This document shows, piece after piece, positions 50,282 to 58,140 of a stretch of DNA of 64,000 bases. Under the pieces are notes generated by a model, which was given only the letters and a program-made list of their open reading frames with translations, was not told the DNA's origin and did no database searches. The position numbers were made by a program, and so were the translations under genes. The DNA comes from Bacillota bacterium (GTDB lineage: Bacteria > Bacillota > Clostridia > DSM-8532): assembly GCA_023443745.1 (NCBI GenBank), contig JAEZTB010000049.1, forward strand, positions 1-64,000, written 5' to 3'. Numbering within the stretch: the first letter of the stretch is position 1; every line of letters begins with the position of its first letter.

Positions 50282-50966
50282 AATAAGCATATTACTCATT
50301 GAGGATGACAACCGTATTGTGAACTTTATGACCATGGCATTAAAGGCCAAGGGCTATCGATGTGTTGTGGCTAAAAATGGGAATTCGGGAATTCTCAGCT
50401 TCTGCACAGAAAATCCTGATATTATTGTTTTGGACCTGGGGCTTCCTGATAAAGATGGTATCGAAATTATCCACGAGATACGCAAGGTATCGCAAATACC
50501 TATTATCATCGTATCTGCACGGGAGCGGGAAATTGATAAAATTACTGCTTTGGATGCAGGCGCCAATGATTACGTAACTAAACCATTTTCAATGGGGGAG
50601 CTGCTTGCGCGTATTCGTGTAATGGAAAGACTGATTGCCAGAGAGCACTCCCATCAGCAGGAAGGTGTTTTCAAATTGGATTACCTCACTATTGACTACG
50701 AAAAACACAGAATATTTTTGGATAATACGGAGGTTCATCTCACTCCCATTGAATATAGGCTCCTGCTTTTCCTGGTTGCAAACCGCGGTAAGGTAGTAAC
50801 CCACAACCAGATTTCAAAGGAAGTTTGGGGCTATGGTCAAACTGGCGATTCAAAAAGCATCCGGGTTTTTATGGCCAGTCTGAGGAGAAAAATTGAGAAA
50901 GACACTGCAAGCCCACGGTTTATACTGACCGAAATAGGTGTAGGCTACCGATTTGCAGATGAATAA
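50271..50966 (+). CDS. KdpE-like response regulator, OmpR family
   Basis: 231 residues. Receiver with acidic pair D12-D13 (IEDD), phosphoacceptor Asp55 (IVLDLGLPD) and Lys in DYVTKPFSMGELLARIR. OmpR-type winged helix at about 130-228 (LTPIEYRLLLFLVANRGKVVT is the first helices; VFMASLRRKIEKD is the recognition part). TTG start at 50271, inside the kinase gene, with GAGGAG 11 bases upstream. Paired with the truncated KdpD-like kinase. Targets are likely K+ or osmotic genes elsewhere, since none is adjacent except the possible TrkA-N-like gene on the other strand. Confidence 0.9.
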   Translation: MNTEISILLIEDDNRIVNFMTMALKAKGYRCVVAKNGNSGILSFCTENPDIIVLDLGLPDKDGIEIIHEIRKVSQIPIIIVSAREREIDKITALDAGANDYVTKPFSMGELLARIRVMERLIAREHSHQQEGVFKLDYLTIDYEKHRIFLDNTEVHLTPIEYRLLLFLVANRGKVVTHNQISKEVWGYGQTGDSKSIRVFMASLRRKIEKDTASPRFILTEIGVGYRFADE

Positions 50967-50969
50967 AGT

Positions 50970-51461
50970 TTAATTACAATTTTCATTAGGCATTTGGAAG
51001 GATGGAATGAGTTCAGCTACGAGGGCTTGCGCCGAGATGCTGTAACCGCAAAGATAGGGGATATGATTATCCTTATAAATCTTTATGTTGTCAAAACAGC
51101 TGCAAATGGCAATTCTCTTTTTTAAGCCCATGGTTTTTTTACAAAAGGAACAGATCATTAAGTTTTCAAAATCAGACTCATCTACTGCAAACAAATATTT
51201 ATAGGGCACCGATTTATTCAACTGTTTGAAATCTGTTATTTTAGTATAGGATATATTGAGCTTCTCCAATAGATCTATGATTTCATCAGACAGATCAAGT
51301 TTCCCAAATACCAAGGCTTCGTTGGATTCAACTTCATCTCTTTCTTTCTTTTCCCTGTCGGGGAAAAAATGAGGTGAAGCGAAAAATTTATCAAGCTTAC
51401 CCATGACGATAAAGCCTAAAGCAAATACGACAAACGTGGCAATAACAATGACCCACTCCAT
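50970..51461 (-). CDS. single-pass membrane protein with a TrkA-N-like domain
   Basis: 163 residues. The N-terminal membrane helix (EWVIVIATFVVFALGFIVM) is followed by a charged linker (FPDREKKERDEVES) and a domain whose pattern LFAVDESDFENLMICSFCKK, then KRIAICSCFDN, resembles the second half of a Rossmann TrkA-N/RCK nucleotide-binding fold; the GxGxxG first half is not visible. The gene converges on the KdpE-like gene with 3 bp between the stops. The resemblance and the place suggest a role in K+ homeostasis, but this is inference. ATG 51461 is chosen because GAGGT lies about 8 bases ahead of it; GTG 51476 is the longer option. Confidence 0.6.
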   Translation of the reverse strand: MEWVIVIATFVVFALGFIVMGKLDKFFASPHFFPDREKKERDEVESNEALVFGKLDLSDEIIDLLEKLNISYTKITDFKQLNKSVPYKYLFAVDESDFENLMICSFCKKTMGLKKRIAICSCFDNIKIYKDNHIPYLCGYSISAQALVAELIPSFQMPNENCN

Positions 51462-51616
51462 TTTTGGTGACCTCACATGTTCTTTATAAAGTCCATGAAT
51501 TAATTTAACATAGAACGTATAAATTTCTTGTTAAGATTTCTTAAATGCTGCTAAGATGGCATTAATAATTATGGATTTGAAAATTTAATAAAAATATGTA
51601 AATTGCAGTTTATTCT

Positions 51617-51644
51617 TTCACATCAAAAACATATTGTGTATAAT
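51617..51644 (+). promoter_or_regulatory. promoter of the paaK-ior operon
   Basis: TTCACA (51617-51622) and TATAAT (51639-51644) are 16 bp apart. Transcription would begin near 51651, giving a leader of about 180 bases before paaK. The 51477-51616 stretch to the left shows nothing else I can name. Confidence 0.65.
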
Positions 51645-51650
51645 AGGTGA

Positions 51651-51769
51651 TAATGAATACTTGCAGTATGGTAGAACGGAAGGATGATCTCGAATGCTTG
51701 CCAAAGCATATCTTTCTTTCTTCACAATTAATTTTGTTAACCATGAGGCGTTTTTATAAACGCTTTTTT
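51651..51769 (+). promoter_or_regulatory. structured leader with internal terminator before paaK
   Basis: Seen: a perfect hairpin ATGCTT/AAGCAT with loop GCCA (51694-51709), a pyrimidine-rich stretch (51710-51724) and a terminator (51748-51769), all between the promoter and the paaK ribosome-binding site. A terminator inside a leader normally means conditional read-through. I recognise no T-box sequence or known riboswitch class. The ligand or factor is unknown. Confidence 0.55.
51748..51769 (+). terminator. leader terminator (attenuator) upstream of paaK
   Basis: A 6-bp stem GCGTTT/AAACGC (51748-51753 and 51758-51763), loop TTAT, then six T (51764-51769). It ends 62 bases before the paaK start codon. 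Confidence 0.75.
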
Positions 51770-51792
51770 GTCATGTGTTCATTTTTAAAATC

Positions 51793-51809
51793 ATGTTCTT
51801 AAGGAACAT
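51793..51809. promoter_or_regulatory. palindrome between attenuator and paaK
   Basis: ATGTTC (51793-51798) TTAAG GAACAT (51804-51809), a perfect 6-bp inverted repeat about 5 bases before the ribosome-binding site AAAAGGAG. It could be an operator or a stem that sequesters the translation start region. Confidence 0.4.
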
Positions 51810-51830
51810 TCACTAAAAGGAGATGGTTTT

Positions 51831-53123
51831 GTGATTTGGAACAAGGAAATGGAGCAAATGACACGTAAGGATATGGATGCTCTTCAGCTTGAGCGTCTGC
51901 AAGGTATAGTCCGATATTGTTATGAAAGAGTCCCTTTCTACAGAAAACGCTTTGATTCCATCGGGCTTAAGCCGGAGCATATTGCAACACTGGCCGATAT
52001 TGACAAGATTCCTTTTACGACAAAAGAAGATTTAAGAGATAATTATCCTTTTGATTTATTTGCCGTTCCTCAAAAAGAAATCGTACGCCTTCATGCTTCA
52101 TCAGGTACTACAGGCAAGCCCATTGTGGTCGGGTATACCAAAAACGACATGGAGATGTGGACTGAAAGCCTGGCAAGGCTAATCGTGGCGGCCGGAGGAA
52201 GCGATGAAGATATCGCTCAGGTTTGCTTTGGGTATGGCATGTTCACCGGAGGTTTTGGCCTTCATTATGGCCTTGAACGGGTTGGTATTACGGTAATCCC
52301 TGCATCAAGCGGAAACTCTGAGCGTCAGCTTATGTACATGCAGGATTTTGGCACCACCATTATGGTTTGTACGCCATCTTATGCCCTTTACCTCTCGGAA
52401 TTCGCTCAGGAACAAGGCATACATAAGAGCCAGCTCAAGCTTCGCCTTGGACTCTTTGGCGGTGAGGGCCATACACCTGAAATGCGGAGGGAAATCGAAG
52501 ACCGTTGGGGTATTCTGGCTACCGAGAATTACGGCCTCAGTGAAATAACAGGCCCTGGTGTTTCGGGGGAATGTACTGCACAATGCGGTATGCATATTAA
52601 TGAAGATTTTTTCTACCCCGAAGTGGTTGACAAGGAATCCCTAAAGCCTTTGGGCTACGGAAGGGAGGGCGAACTGGTTTTGACAACCCTTACCAAAGAG
52701 GGGATTCCCATGCTGCGGTACCGTACCAAGGACATTACTGAGCTTGACCCTGAGGTTTGCGCCTGTGGCCGTTCCAATGTACGCATGAAAAAGGTCAAGG
52801 GACGTACCGATGATATGTTGATTATAAGAGGTGTCAACGTATTCCCATCCCAGATCGAGAGCGTTCTGGTGGGTATGAAAAATATAGGACCCCACTATCA
52901 GATTGTGGTCACCAAAGAGGGCTTTATGGATAAGATCGAGGTACAGGTTGAATTAGGTGATGCCAATATTTTGGACAAGTACCGGGAGCTCGAAAAAATT
53001 GAAGCCAATATTCGCCATAACCTGAAGACCGTTCTTCAAATTGATGCTAAAGTCAAGCTTGTTGAACCTAAAACATTGGAAAGGACTACCGGCAAATCCA
53101 AGCGCGTCATTGATTTGCGTTAA
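51831..53123 (+). CDS. paaK: phenylacetate-CoA ligase family protein
   Basis: 430 residues, the PaaK length. It activates an arylacetic acid to its CoA thioester with ATP, or runs in reverse to gain ATP from an arylacetyl-CoA. Motifs: LHASSGTTGKPIVVGYTKND (P-loop), ENYGLSEITGPGVSGEC, RYRTKDIT, GRTDDMLIIRGVNVFPSQIE and the final ERTTGKSKRVIDLR with the catalytic lysine. GTG start, AAAAGGAG 8 bases upstream. First gene of an operon with indolepyruvate ferredoxin oxidoreductase and an aminotransferase, so the substrate should be phenyl-, hydroxyphenyl- or indoleacetate. Confidence 0.94.
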   Translation: MIWNKEMEQMTRKDMDALQLERLQGIVRYCYERVPFYRKRFDSIGLKPEHIATLADIDKIPFTTKEDLRDNYPFDLFAVPQKEIVRLHASSGTTGKPIVVGYTKNDMEMWTESLARLIVAAGGSDEDIAQVCFGYGMFTGGFGLHYGLERVGITVIPASSGNSERQLMYMQDFGTTIMVCTPSYALYLSEFAQEQGIHKSQLKLRLGLFGGEGHTPEMRREIEDRWGILATENYGLSEITGPGVSGECTAQCGMHINEDFFYPEVVDKESLKPLGYGREGELVLTTLTKEGIPMLRYRTKDITELDPEVCACGRSNVRMKKVKGRTDDMLIIRGVNVFPSQIESVLVGMKNIGPHYQIVVTKEGFMDKIEVQVELGDANILDKYRELEKIEANIRHNLKTVLQIDAKVKLVEPKTLERTTGKSKRVIDLR

Positions 53124-53259
53124 GGTGGCCGGGGCTGATATAATATTATTAACAACGTCTATTTTAATAACATCAGCATATACTTATAAGCGTTTTTATA
53201 CACGCCAGCAAAGGAGCAATCGAAATTTCGATTATCCCTAAACAAGAGGAGAGAAGACC

Positions 53260-55005
53260 ATGAAAAAACTCTTATTGGGCAACGAGGCCATTGCGCGCGG
53301 TGTCTATGAGGCAGGGGCCACGGTTGCATCAGCTTATCCCGGAACCCCAAGCACTGAAATTACCGAAGCCATATCGGAATATGATGAAATCTACTCTGAG
53401 TGGGCACCCAATGAGAAGGTTGCCCTGGAGGTTGCAATCGGTGCCTCCTATGGAGGGGCACGGGCTGTTTGCGCTATGAAGCATGTGGGTCTTAATGTAG
53501 CCGCAGACCCTTTATTCACCGTATCCTATACGGGTGTCAACGGTGGTCTGGTTGTTTTTGTTGCGGATGACCCTGGCATGCACAGCTCCCAGAACGAGCA
53601 GGATACGCGTATCATAGCTCGCGGTGCCAAGGTTCCTGTACTGGAGCCTTCTGACAGCGAAGAATGCAGGTCTTTTACCCGAGAGGCCTTTAAAATCAGT
53701 GAGGAATTTGATACCCCTGTTATTGTGAGGCTTTCAACCCGTGTATCCCATTCCCAGGGCATTGTAGAACTGGGTGAGAGAACAGATTTTGAGCTGAAAC
53801 CCTATGTTAAAAATCCAGGCAAGTATGTCATGATGCCCGCAATGGCAAGAAAACGCCATTTTGTTGTGGAAGAGCGTATGGCCAGGCTTCGGGAGTTTTC
53901 GGAAAACACCCCTTTGAACCGAATTGAATGGGGCGATAAAAAGGTGGGGGTCATCACCAGTGGCATCTCCTATGAATATGCAAGGGAAGCCTTTGGCGAT
54001 GTTTCCTATCTCAAGCTGGGAATGGTTCACCCCATTCCGGAAAAGATGATCCAGGATTTTGCCAATGAGGTTGAAACCCTCTATGTCATCGAGGAGTTGG
54101 AGCCCTTCATTGAGAACCAGTGTCTAAAAATGGGGCTTAAGGTCACAGGTAAATCCTTGCTTCCTGTAACCGGTGAGTATAGTGCAAGCCTTATCAGAAC
54201 AAGGATTCTGGGCGAAGCTTCCGAAAAGTTGAACAATATCCAGGATGAAGCGCCTGCAAGACCGCCCGTCCTGTGTGCAGGATGTCCCCACCGTGGTACA
54301 TACTATGTGCTAAAGAAGCTTAAGCTGACGGTTTCCGGCGATATCGGCTGCTACACGTTGGGTGCTCTGGCGCCGTTGGAATCTGTGGATACCTGCGTTT
54401 GCATGGGAGCCAGTGTCGGCGTGGCTCATGGTATTGAGAAAGCCCGGGGGACAGATGCCGCAAGAAAAACTGTCGCAGTCATCGGGGACTCGACCTTTAT
54501 TCACTCCGGAATTACAGGCCTTATTGATATGGTCTATAACAAAGGAACGGGCACGGTTATTATATTGGATAACTCCATAACAGGCATGACCGGCCATCAG
54601 CAAAATCCCACCACAGGCTTTACCATAAAGGGGGAGCCCACACGTCAGGTGGACCTTGTCAAGCTATGCCAGGCTGTTGGTATCGATCGGGTAAGAGTTT
54701 GTGATCCGTTTGATCTTGAAGGCTTTGAAAAGGTTGTGAAGGAAGAGATTGCAGCAGAAGAACCCTCAGTCATTATCGCTCAAAGACCGTGTGCCCTCTT
54801 AAAGAATGTGAAATTTGGCCCAATCCTCGCTATTAACGGGGAGAAGTGCACAAAATGCCGTATGTGCATGAGACTGGGATGTCCCGCGATCGTGGACAGG
54901 GGTGATCATGTGGAAATCAACAGTACCCAGTGTGTGGGCTGTGGTCTCTGCACCAAGGTTTGCCGGTTTAAGGCAATTGAGAAGGCAGGTGGCAAGGATG
55001 CGTAA
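53260..55005 (+). CDS. iorA: indolepyruvate:ferredoxin oxidoreductase, alpha subunit
   Basis: 581 residues. It oxidatively decarboxylates arylpyruvates (indole-, phenyl-, hydroxyphenylpyruvate) to arylacetyl-CoA, reducing ferredoxin. N-terminal pyruvate-oxidoreductase domain (AYPGTPSTEIT), a central domain, then a thiamine diphosphate domain (GDIGCYTLGALAP, GDSTFIHSGITGLIDMVYN, LDNSITGMTGHQQNP). The C-terminal ferredoxin-like region carries two 4Fe-4S motifs, CTKCRMCMRLGCP and CVGCGLCTKVCRF. The enzyme is oxygen-sensitive and marks an anaerobe. AAGAGGAG lies upstream of ATG 53260. It overlaps iorB by 8 bp. Confidence 0.96.
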   Translation: MKKLLLGNEAIARGVYEAGATVASAYPGTPSTEITEAISEYDEIYSEWAPNEKVALEVAIGASYGGARAVCAMKHVGLNVAADPLFTVSYTGVNGGLVVFVADDPGMHSSQNEQDTRIIARGAKVPVLEPSDSEECRSFTREAFKISEEFDTPVIVRLSTRVSHSQGIVELGERTDFELKPYVKNPGKYVMMPAMARKRHFVVEERMARLREFSENTPLNRIEWGDKKVGVITSGISYEYAREAFGDVSYLKLGMVHPIPEKMIQDFANEVETLYVIEELEPFIENQCLKMGLKVTGKSLLPVTGEYSASLIRTRILGEASEKLNNIQDEAPARPPVLCAGCPHRGTYYVLKKLKLTVSGDIGCYTLGALAPLESVDTCVCMGASVGVAHGIEKARGTDAARKTVAVIGDSTFIHSGITGLIDMVYNKGTGTVIILDNSITGMTGHQQNPTTGFTIKGEPTRQVDLVKLCQAVGIDRVRVCDPFDLEGFEKVVKEEIAAEEPSVIIAQRPCALLKNVKFGPILAINGEKCTKCRMCMRLGCPAIVDRGDHVEINSTQCVGCGLCTKVCRFKAIEKAGGKDA

Positions 55006-55591
55006 TACAGCGATTATGATAGTAGGTGTCGGTGGCCAGGGAACCCTCCTGACCAGCCGTATTTTAGGTGATGTTGCCGTAAGCTCGGGCCTTGATGTCA
55101 AGGTTTCAGAGGTTCATGGCATGTCCCAGCGCGGAGGAAGCGTAGTCACCTATGTTAAAATGGGGGAAAAGGTTTATTCTCCTGTTATAGAAAAGAATGA
55201 GGCTGATATTCTATTGTGCTTTGAACAGCTTGAAGCGTTAAGATGGATAGATTATGCCAAAAAAGAGGCTTCTGTTATCATTAACACCCAAAAGATCGAT
55301 CCCATGCCGGTCATTATCGGAAGAGCCAAATACCCCGAGGGAATCTTGGAAAAAATCAAGGCGGACTATCCTCATGTCACGACAGTTCCAGCCTTGGAGC
55401 TGGCCAGGGCCTGCGGAAATATTAAGGCTGTCAATGTCGTCATGATCGGGGTTATGGCTAAGCGTACCGATATTGACAGGGATGTATGGATTAAAGCTAT
55501 CGAAAAAACAGTAAAGCCTCAGTTTGTAGAACTTAATACTAAAGCTTTTATGGCGGGATATGATTATATCGCGGAGGATCGCTATGTTTAA
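54998..55591 (+). CDS. iorB: indolepyruvate:ferredoxin oxidoreductase, beta subunit
   Basis: 197 residues, the gamma-type domain of 2-oxoacid ferredoxin oxidoreductases: IMIVGVGGQGTLLTSRILGD, then EVHGMSQRGGSVVTYVKMG and NVVMIGVMAKRTDI. The frame is open for 32 codons further upstream inside iorA, but ATG 54998 gives the family start MRNTAIMIVG and follows AGGTGG by 5 bases. It overlaps the iorA stop by 8 bp and the aminotransferase start by 8 bp, so the three are tightly coupled. Confidence 0.95.
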   Translation: MRNTAIMIVGVGGQGTLLTSRILGDVAVSSGLDVKVSEVHGMSQRGGSVVTYVKMGEKVYSPVIEKNEADILLCFEQLEALRWIDYAKKEASVIINTQKIDPMPVIIGRAKYPEGILEKIKADYPHVTTVPALELARACGNIKAVNVVMIGVMAKRTDIDRDVWIKAIEKTVKPQFVELNTKAFMAGYDYIAEDRYV

Positions 55592-56774
55592 TCAGAAATT
55601 AGTGGATAGCCTTGGAAAATCATCGATGATACGCGCTATGTTTGAGGAAGGCGAGCGCCTCAAAAAGCTCTATGGGAAGGATAAGGTTTTTGATTTCAGC
55701 CTTGGAAACCCTGATGTAGAGCCTCCCATAGAAGTTACTGAATCCTTGCGACGCTATGTGATGAGCGATGAGCCGGGTCTTCATAAATATATGAGTAACG
55801 CAGGCTTTGCAGATGTGAGAGCCAAGGTTGCAGAATATCTTCAAGGAAAGAGCGGTGTTGCCCTTACTTCCGATCATATTGTGATGGTGTGTGGGGCGGC
55901 AGCTGGTCTCAATATTGCTTTAAAGGCTTTGCTAAACCCCGGCGAAGAGGTTATAGTCCTCTCACCTTTTTTTGTCGAGTATTTGTCCTATATTGATAAT
56001 GCCGGAGGAGTACCGGTTATCGTTAAGACGCTCAAAGACAGCTTCCAGATTGATGTCGAAGCTGTTGAAAAGGCAATCACCAGCAAAACCAAGGCTATTA
56101 TACTGAATTCTCCCAATAATCCCACCGGTGTTATTTATGGCCGCAATACATTGGAGCTGCTTAAGAAGACCATCACCGAAAAGGAAGGGGAGTTGGGAAA
56201 CCATATCTTTGTTATTTCCGACGAGCCCTATGTAAGCATCGTTTATGACGGTGCTGAAGTACCCAATGTACTCTCCATCTTTGAGAAAAGTATAACTGTC
56301 AATTCTTTTAGTAAATCACTAGCACTTCCAGGCGAAAGAATTGGCTATATCGCAGCAAGCAGCCGCATTCCGGAAGTACAATCCCTTATGTCGGCCATGG
56401 TGAGCTTAAACCGAACCCTGGGTTTTGTTAATGCCCCAGCCCTTTTCCAAAAGGTCATTGCCGACAACCTGGACGTGGCTGTCGATACCTTAAGCTACAA
56501 GGAAAAGCGAGATGCTTTGTATGACCACCTTACCCAGATAGGATTCAAATGTATAAAACCAGAAGGGGCTTTTTATCTGTTTGTTAAATCCCCCATCGAG
56601 GATGATACCGTATTCTGCGGCAGTGCTACAAAATATAACCTGCTTTTAGTTCCCGGTAGCGGATTTGGTTGCCCGGGCTATGTGAGGATTGCCTATTGCT
56701 ACGATCTCGACATGATTGAAAGAAGCCTGCCTGCCTTTACCCAGCTTGCAAAAGAGTATGGATTGACGATTTGA
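55584..56774 (+). CDS. class I/II pyridoxal-phosphate aminotransferase, probably aromatic
   Basis: 396 residues, fold type I. Motifs: FSLGNPDVEPP, CGAAAGLNIALKALLNPGEE, LNSPNNPTGVIYG, ISDEPYVSIVYDG and the PLP-lysine motif NSFSKSLALPGERIGY. It would interconvert aromatic amino acids and arylpyruvates, the substrates of the IorAB complex whose genes precede it. The substrate is inferred from context, since sequence alone does not separate aromatic from aspartate or methionine specificity. ATG 55584 with CGGAGG 6 bases upstream; it starts inside the end of iorB. Last gene of the operon, followed by a terminator. Confidence 0.92.
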   Translation: MFNQKLVDSLGKSSMIRAMFEEGERLKKLYGKDKVFDFSLGNPDVEPPIEVTESLRRYVMSDEPGLHKYMSNAGFADVRAKVAEYLQGKSGVALTSDHIVMVCGAAAGLNIALKALLNPGEEVIVLSPFFVEYLSYIDNAGGVPVIVKTLKDSFQIDVEAVEKAITSKTKAIILNSPNNPTGVIYGRNTLELLKKTITEKEGELGNHIFVISDEPYVSIVYDGAEVPNVLSIFEKSITVNSFSKSLALPGERIGYIAASSRIPEVQSLMSAMVSLNRTLGFVNAPALFQKVIADNLDVAVDTLSYKEKRDALYDHLTQIGFKCIKPEGAFYLFVKSPIEDDTVFCGSATKYNLLLVPGSGFGCPGYVRIAYCYDLDMIERSLPAFTQLAKEYGLTI

Positions 56775-56825
56775 TGAAGGCATTGGGTCTATAAGGCATA
56801 CTTATATCTGATTGAGTTAATTGAG

Positions 56826-56857
56826 AGAACGTCGGTTTTGGCCGATGTTCTTTTTTA
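56826..56857 (+). terminator. terminator of the paaK-ior operon
   Basis: AGAACGTCGG (56826-56835) pairs with CCGATGTTCT (56842-56851, one G-U) around TTTTGG, followed by TTTTT. Confidence 0.92.
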
Positions 56858-56961
56858 TGCGAAATAAGAAAATCTTAAGAAGTTCATAAGAGGGAATTCA
56901 AATATTCCTCCTTGTTCTGTGGTTGAATGGATTCATAGAAGAATAAGGAGATGTTTTTGTA

Positions 56962-57940
56962 TTGGTACAACGAAAAAGGAAAAAAAAATCAAAGCTTCAA
57001 TTAGTATTCCCTCTAATGCTGTTGATTCTCTTTGCAGCTTTGACATACCATTCCATTAATTTTATTGGCAGAGGTCTCTTGCTTGATGAAAGCAGAAGGG
57101 ACATGCCACGACCAACTCCCAAACTGAAGGAAATGACTTCTACATCTATTTCCGATTCCTTTGACAATCTTTACAGCCCCCATGCGATTCTGGTGGATTT
57201 AGATGACGAAACCATTCTGATGCAAAAAAAGAGTGAAGACAAAATCTATCCTGCATCCTTAACAAAAATGATGACGGTATTGGTTGCAATTGAGAATTTA
57301 GATGACCTGCAGGGAGAGATCAAGCTTGGTCATTCAATGTTCGAGAGTCTTATCAAAGCTGATGCATCAATAGCTGGCTTCCAGCCTGGTGAAAGGGTCA
57401 GAGCCATTGACCTCCTATATGGTGCCATGCTGCCTAGCGGTGGGGAATGCTGTATTGGACTTGCTGATCATATAGCGGGATCAGAAAGCGCCTTTGTAAA
57501 GCTGATGAATGAGAAGGCAGCCGATTTAGGTATGGATAATACCCATTTTGCCAATGCAACCGGTCTACAAAAAGCGAATCATGTTTCAACAGTCAAGGAT
57601 ATGTCGGTTTTACTGTGTTACGCCTTGCAAAACGATGTGTTCCGAAAGATTTTTACAACTGAACGCTATTCCACATCTCCCACAAATATACATCCTGATG
57701 GGATAACCTTTTTATAGTACGATGTTTTCAAAGTTTAACAGCGAAAATATCAGTGATGGCAGAATTCTTGGCGGCAAAACCGGCTTTACCCGGGAGGCGG
57801 GTCTATGTCTTGCAAGCCTTGCCGTACAAGGCGGTAAAGAATATATTCTGGTCACGGCCGGCGCTCCGGGTGACCATCAATCCGAGCAATACAATGTCAC
57901 TGATGCATTTAGTATTTATAACAGCTTGGTGAAAAAATAG
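56962..57940 (+). pseudogene. D-alanyl-D-alanine carboxypeptidase, split by a one-base frameshift
   Basis: Part 1 (56962-57717, TTG start) has an N-terminal membrane anchor (about 13-36) and the peptidase S11 domain: catalytic SLTK (Ser99, Lys102), FQPGERVRAIDLLYGAMLPS and SGG at 159-161 in place of the usual SxN. It ends at TAG 57715. Part 2 (57722-57940) continues in the +1 frame with the third active-site motif, LGGKTGFT. Removing one T from the run TTTTT at 57709-57713 restores one frame of about 325 residues. Possible causes are a homopolymer sequencing error, a real inactivating mutation or phase variation. A functional enzyme would trim peptidoglycan peptides at the cell surface. Confidence 0.88.
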
Positions 57941-58140
57941 CAGAATTACAATAACGATTAAATAGTGTATCATAGTATAATGGACTAATAAATTAGCATG
58001 TCATTTTGCCTGACAAAAAATAAGTTGCAGCACCAATTTGCAGGATTTCAATGATTGAACTTGCAAAAATTCCTGGGTGATGTTACACTTTTTTAAGGAA
58101 ATATCAATGATACATCATGTTTTAGGATGGAGTTTATGAA

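Noticed and set aside
51651..51800. A 48-codon + strand ORF through the paaK leader, rich in Phe and Tyr near its end (FYKRFF), as a possible leader peptide
   Set aside because: Its ATG (51654) falls at the expected transcription start, so it would have no ribosome-binding site, and its Phe/Tyr codons are the terminator arms themselves. It is open by chance.
57941..58140. Lysine riboswitch upstream of lysA
   Set aside because: The spacer is short and I see none of the L-box conserved elements or a terminator hairpin.
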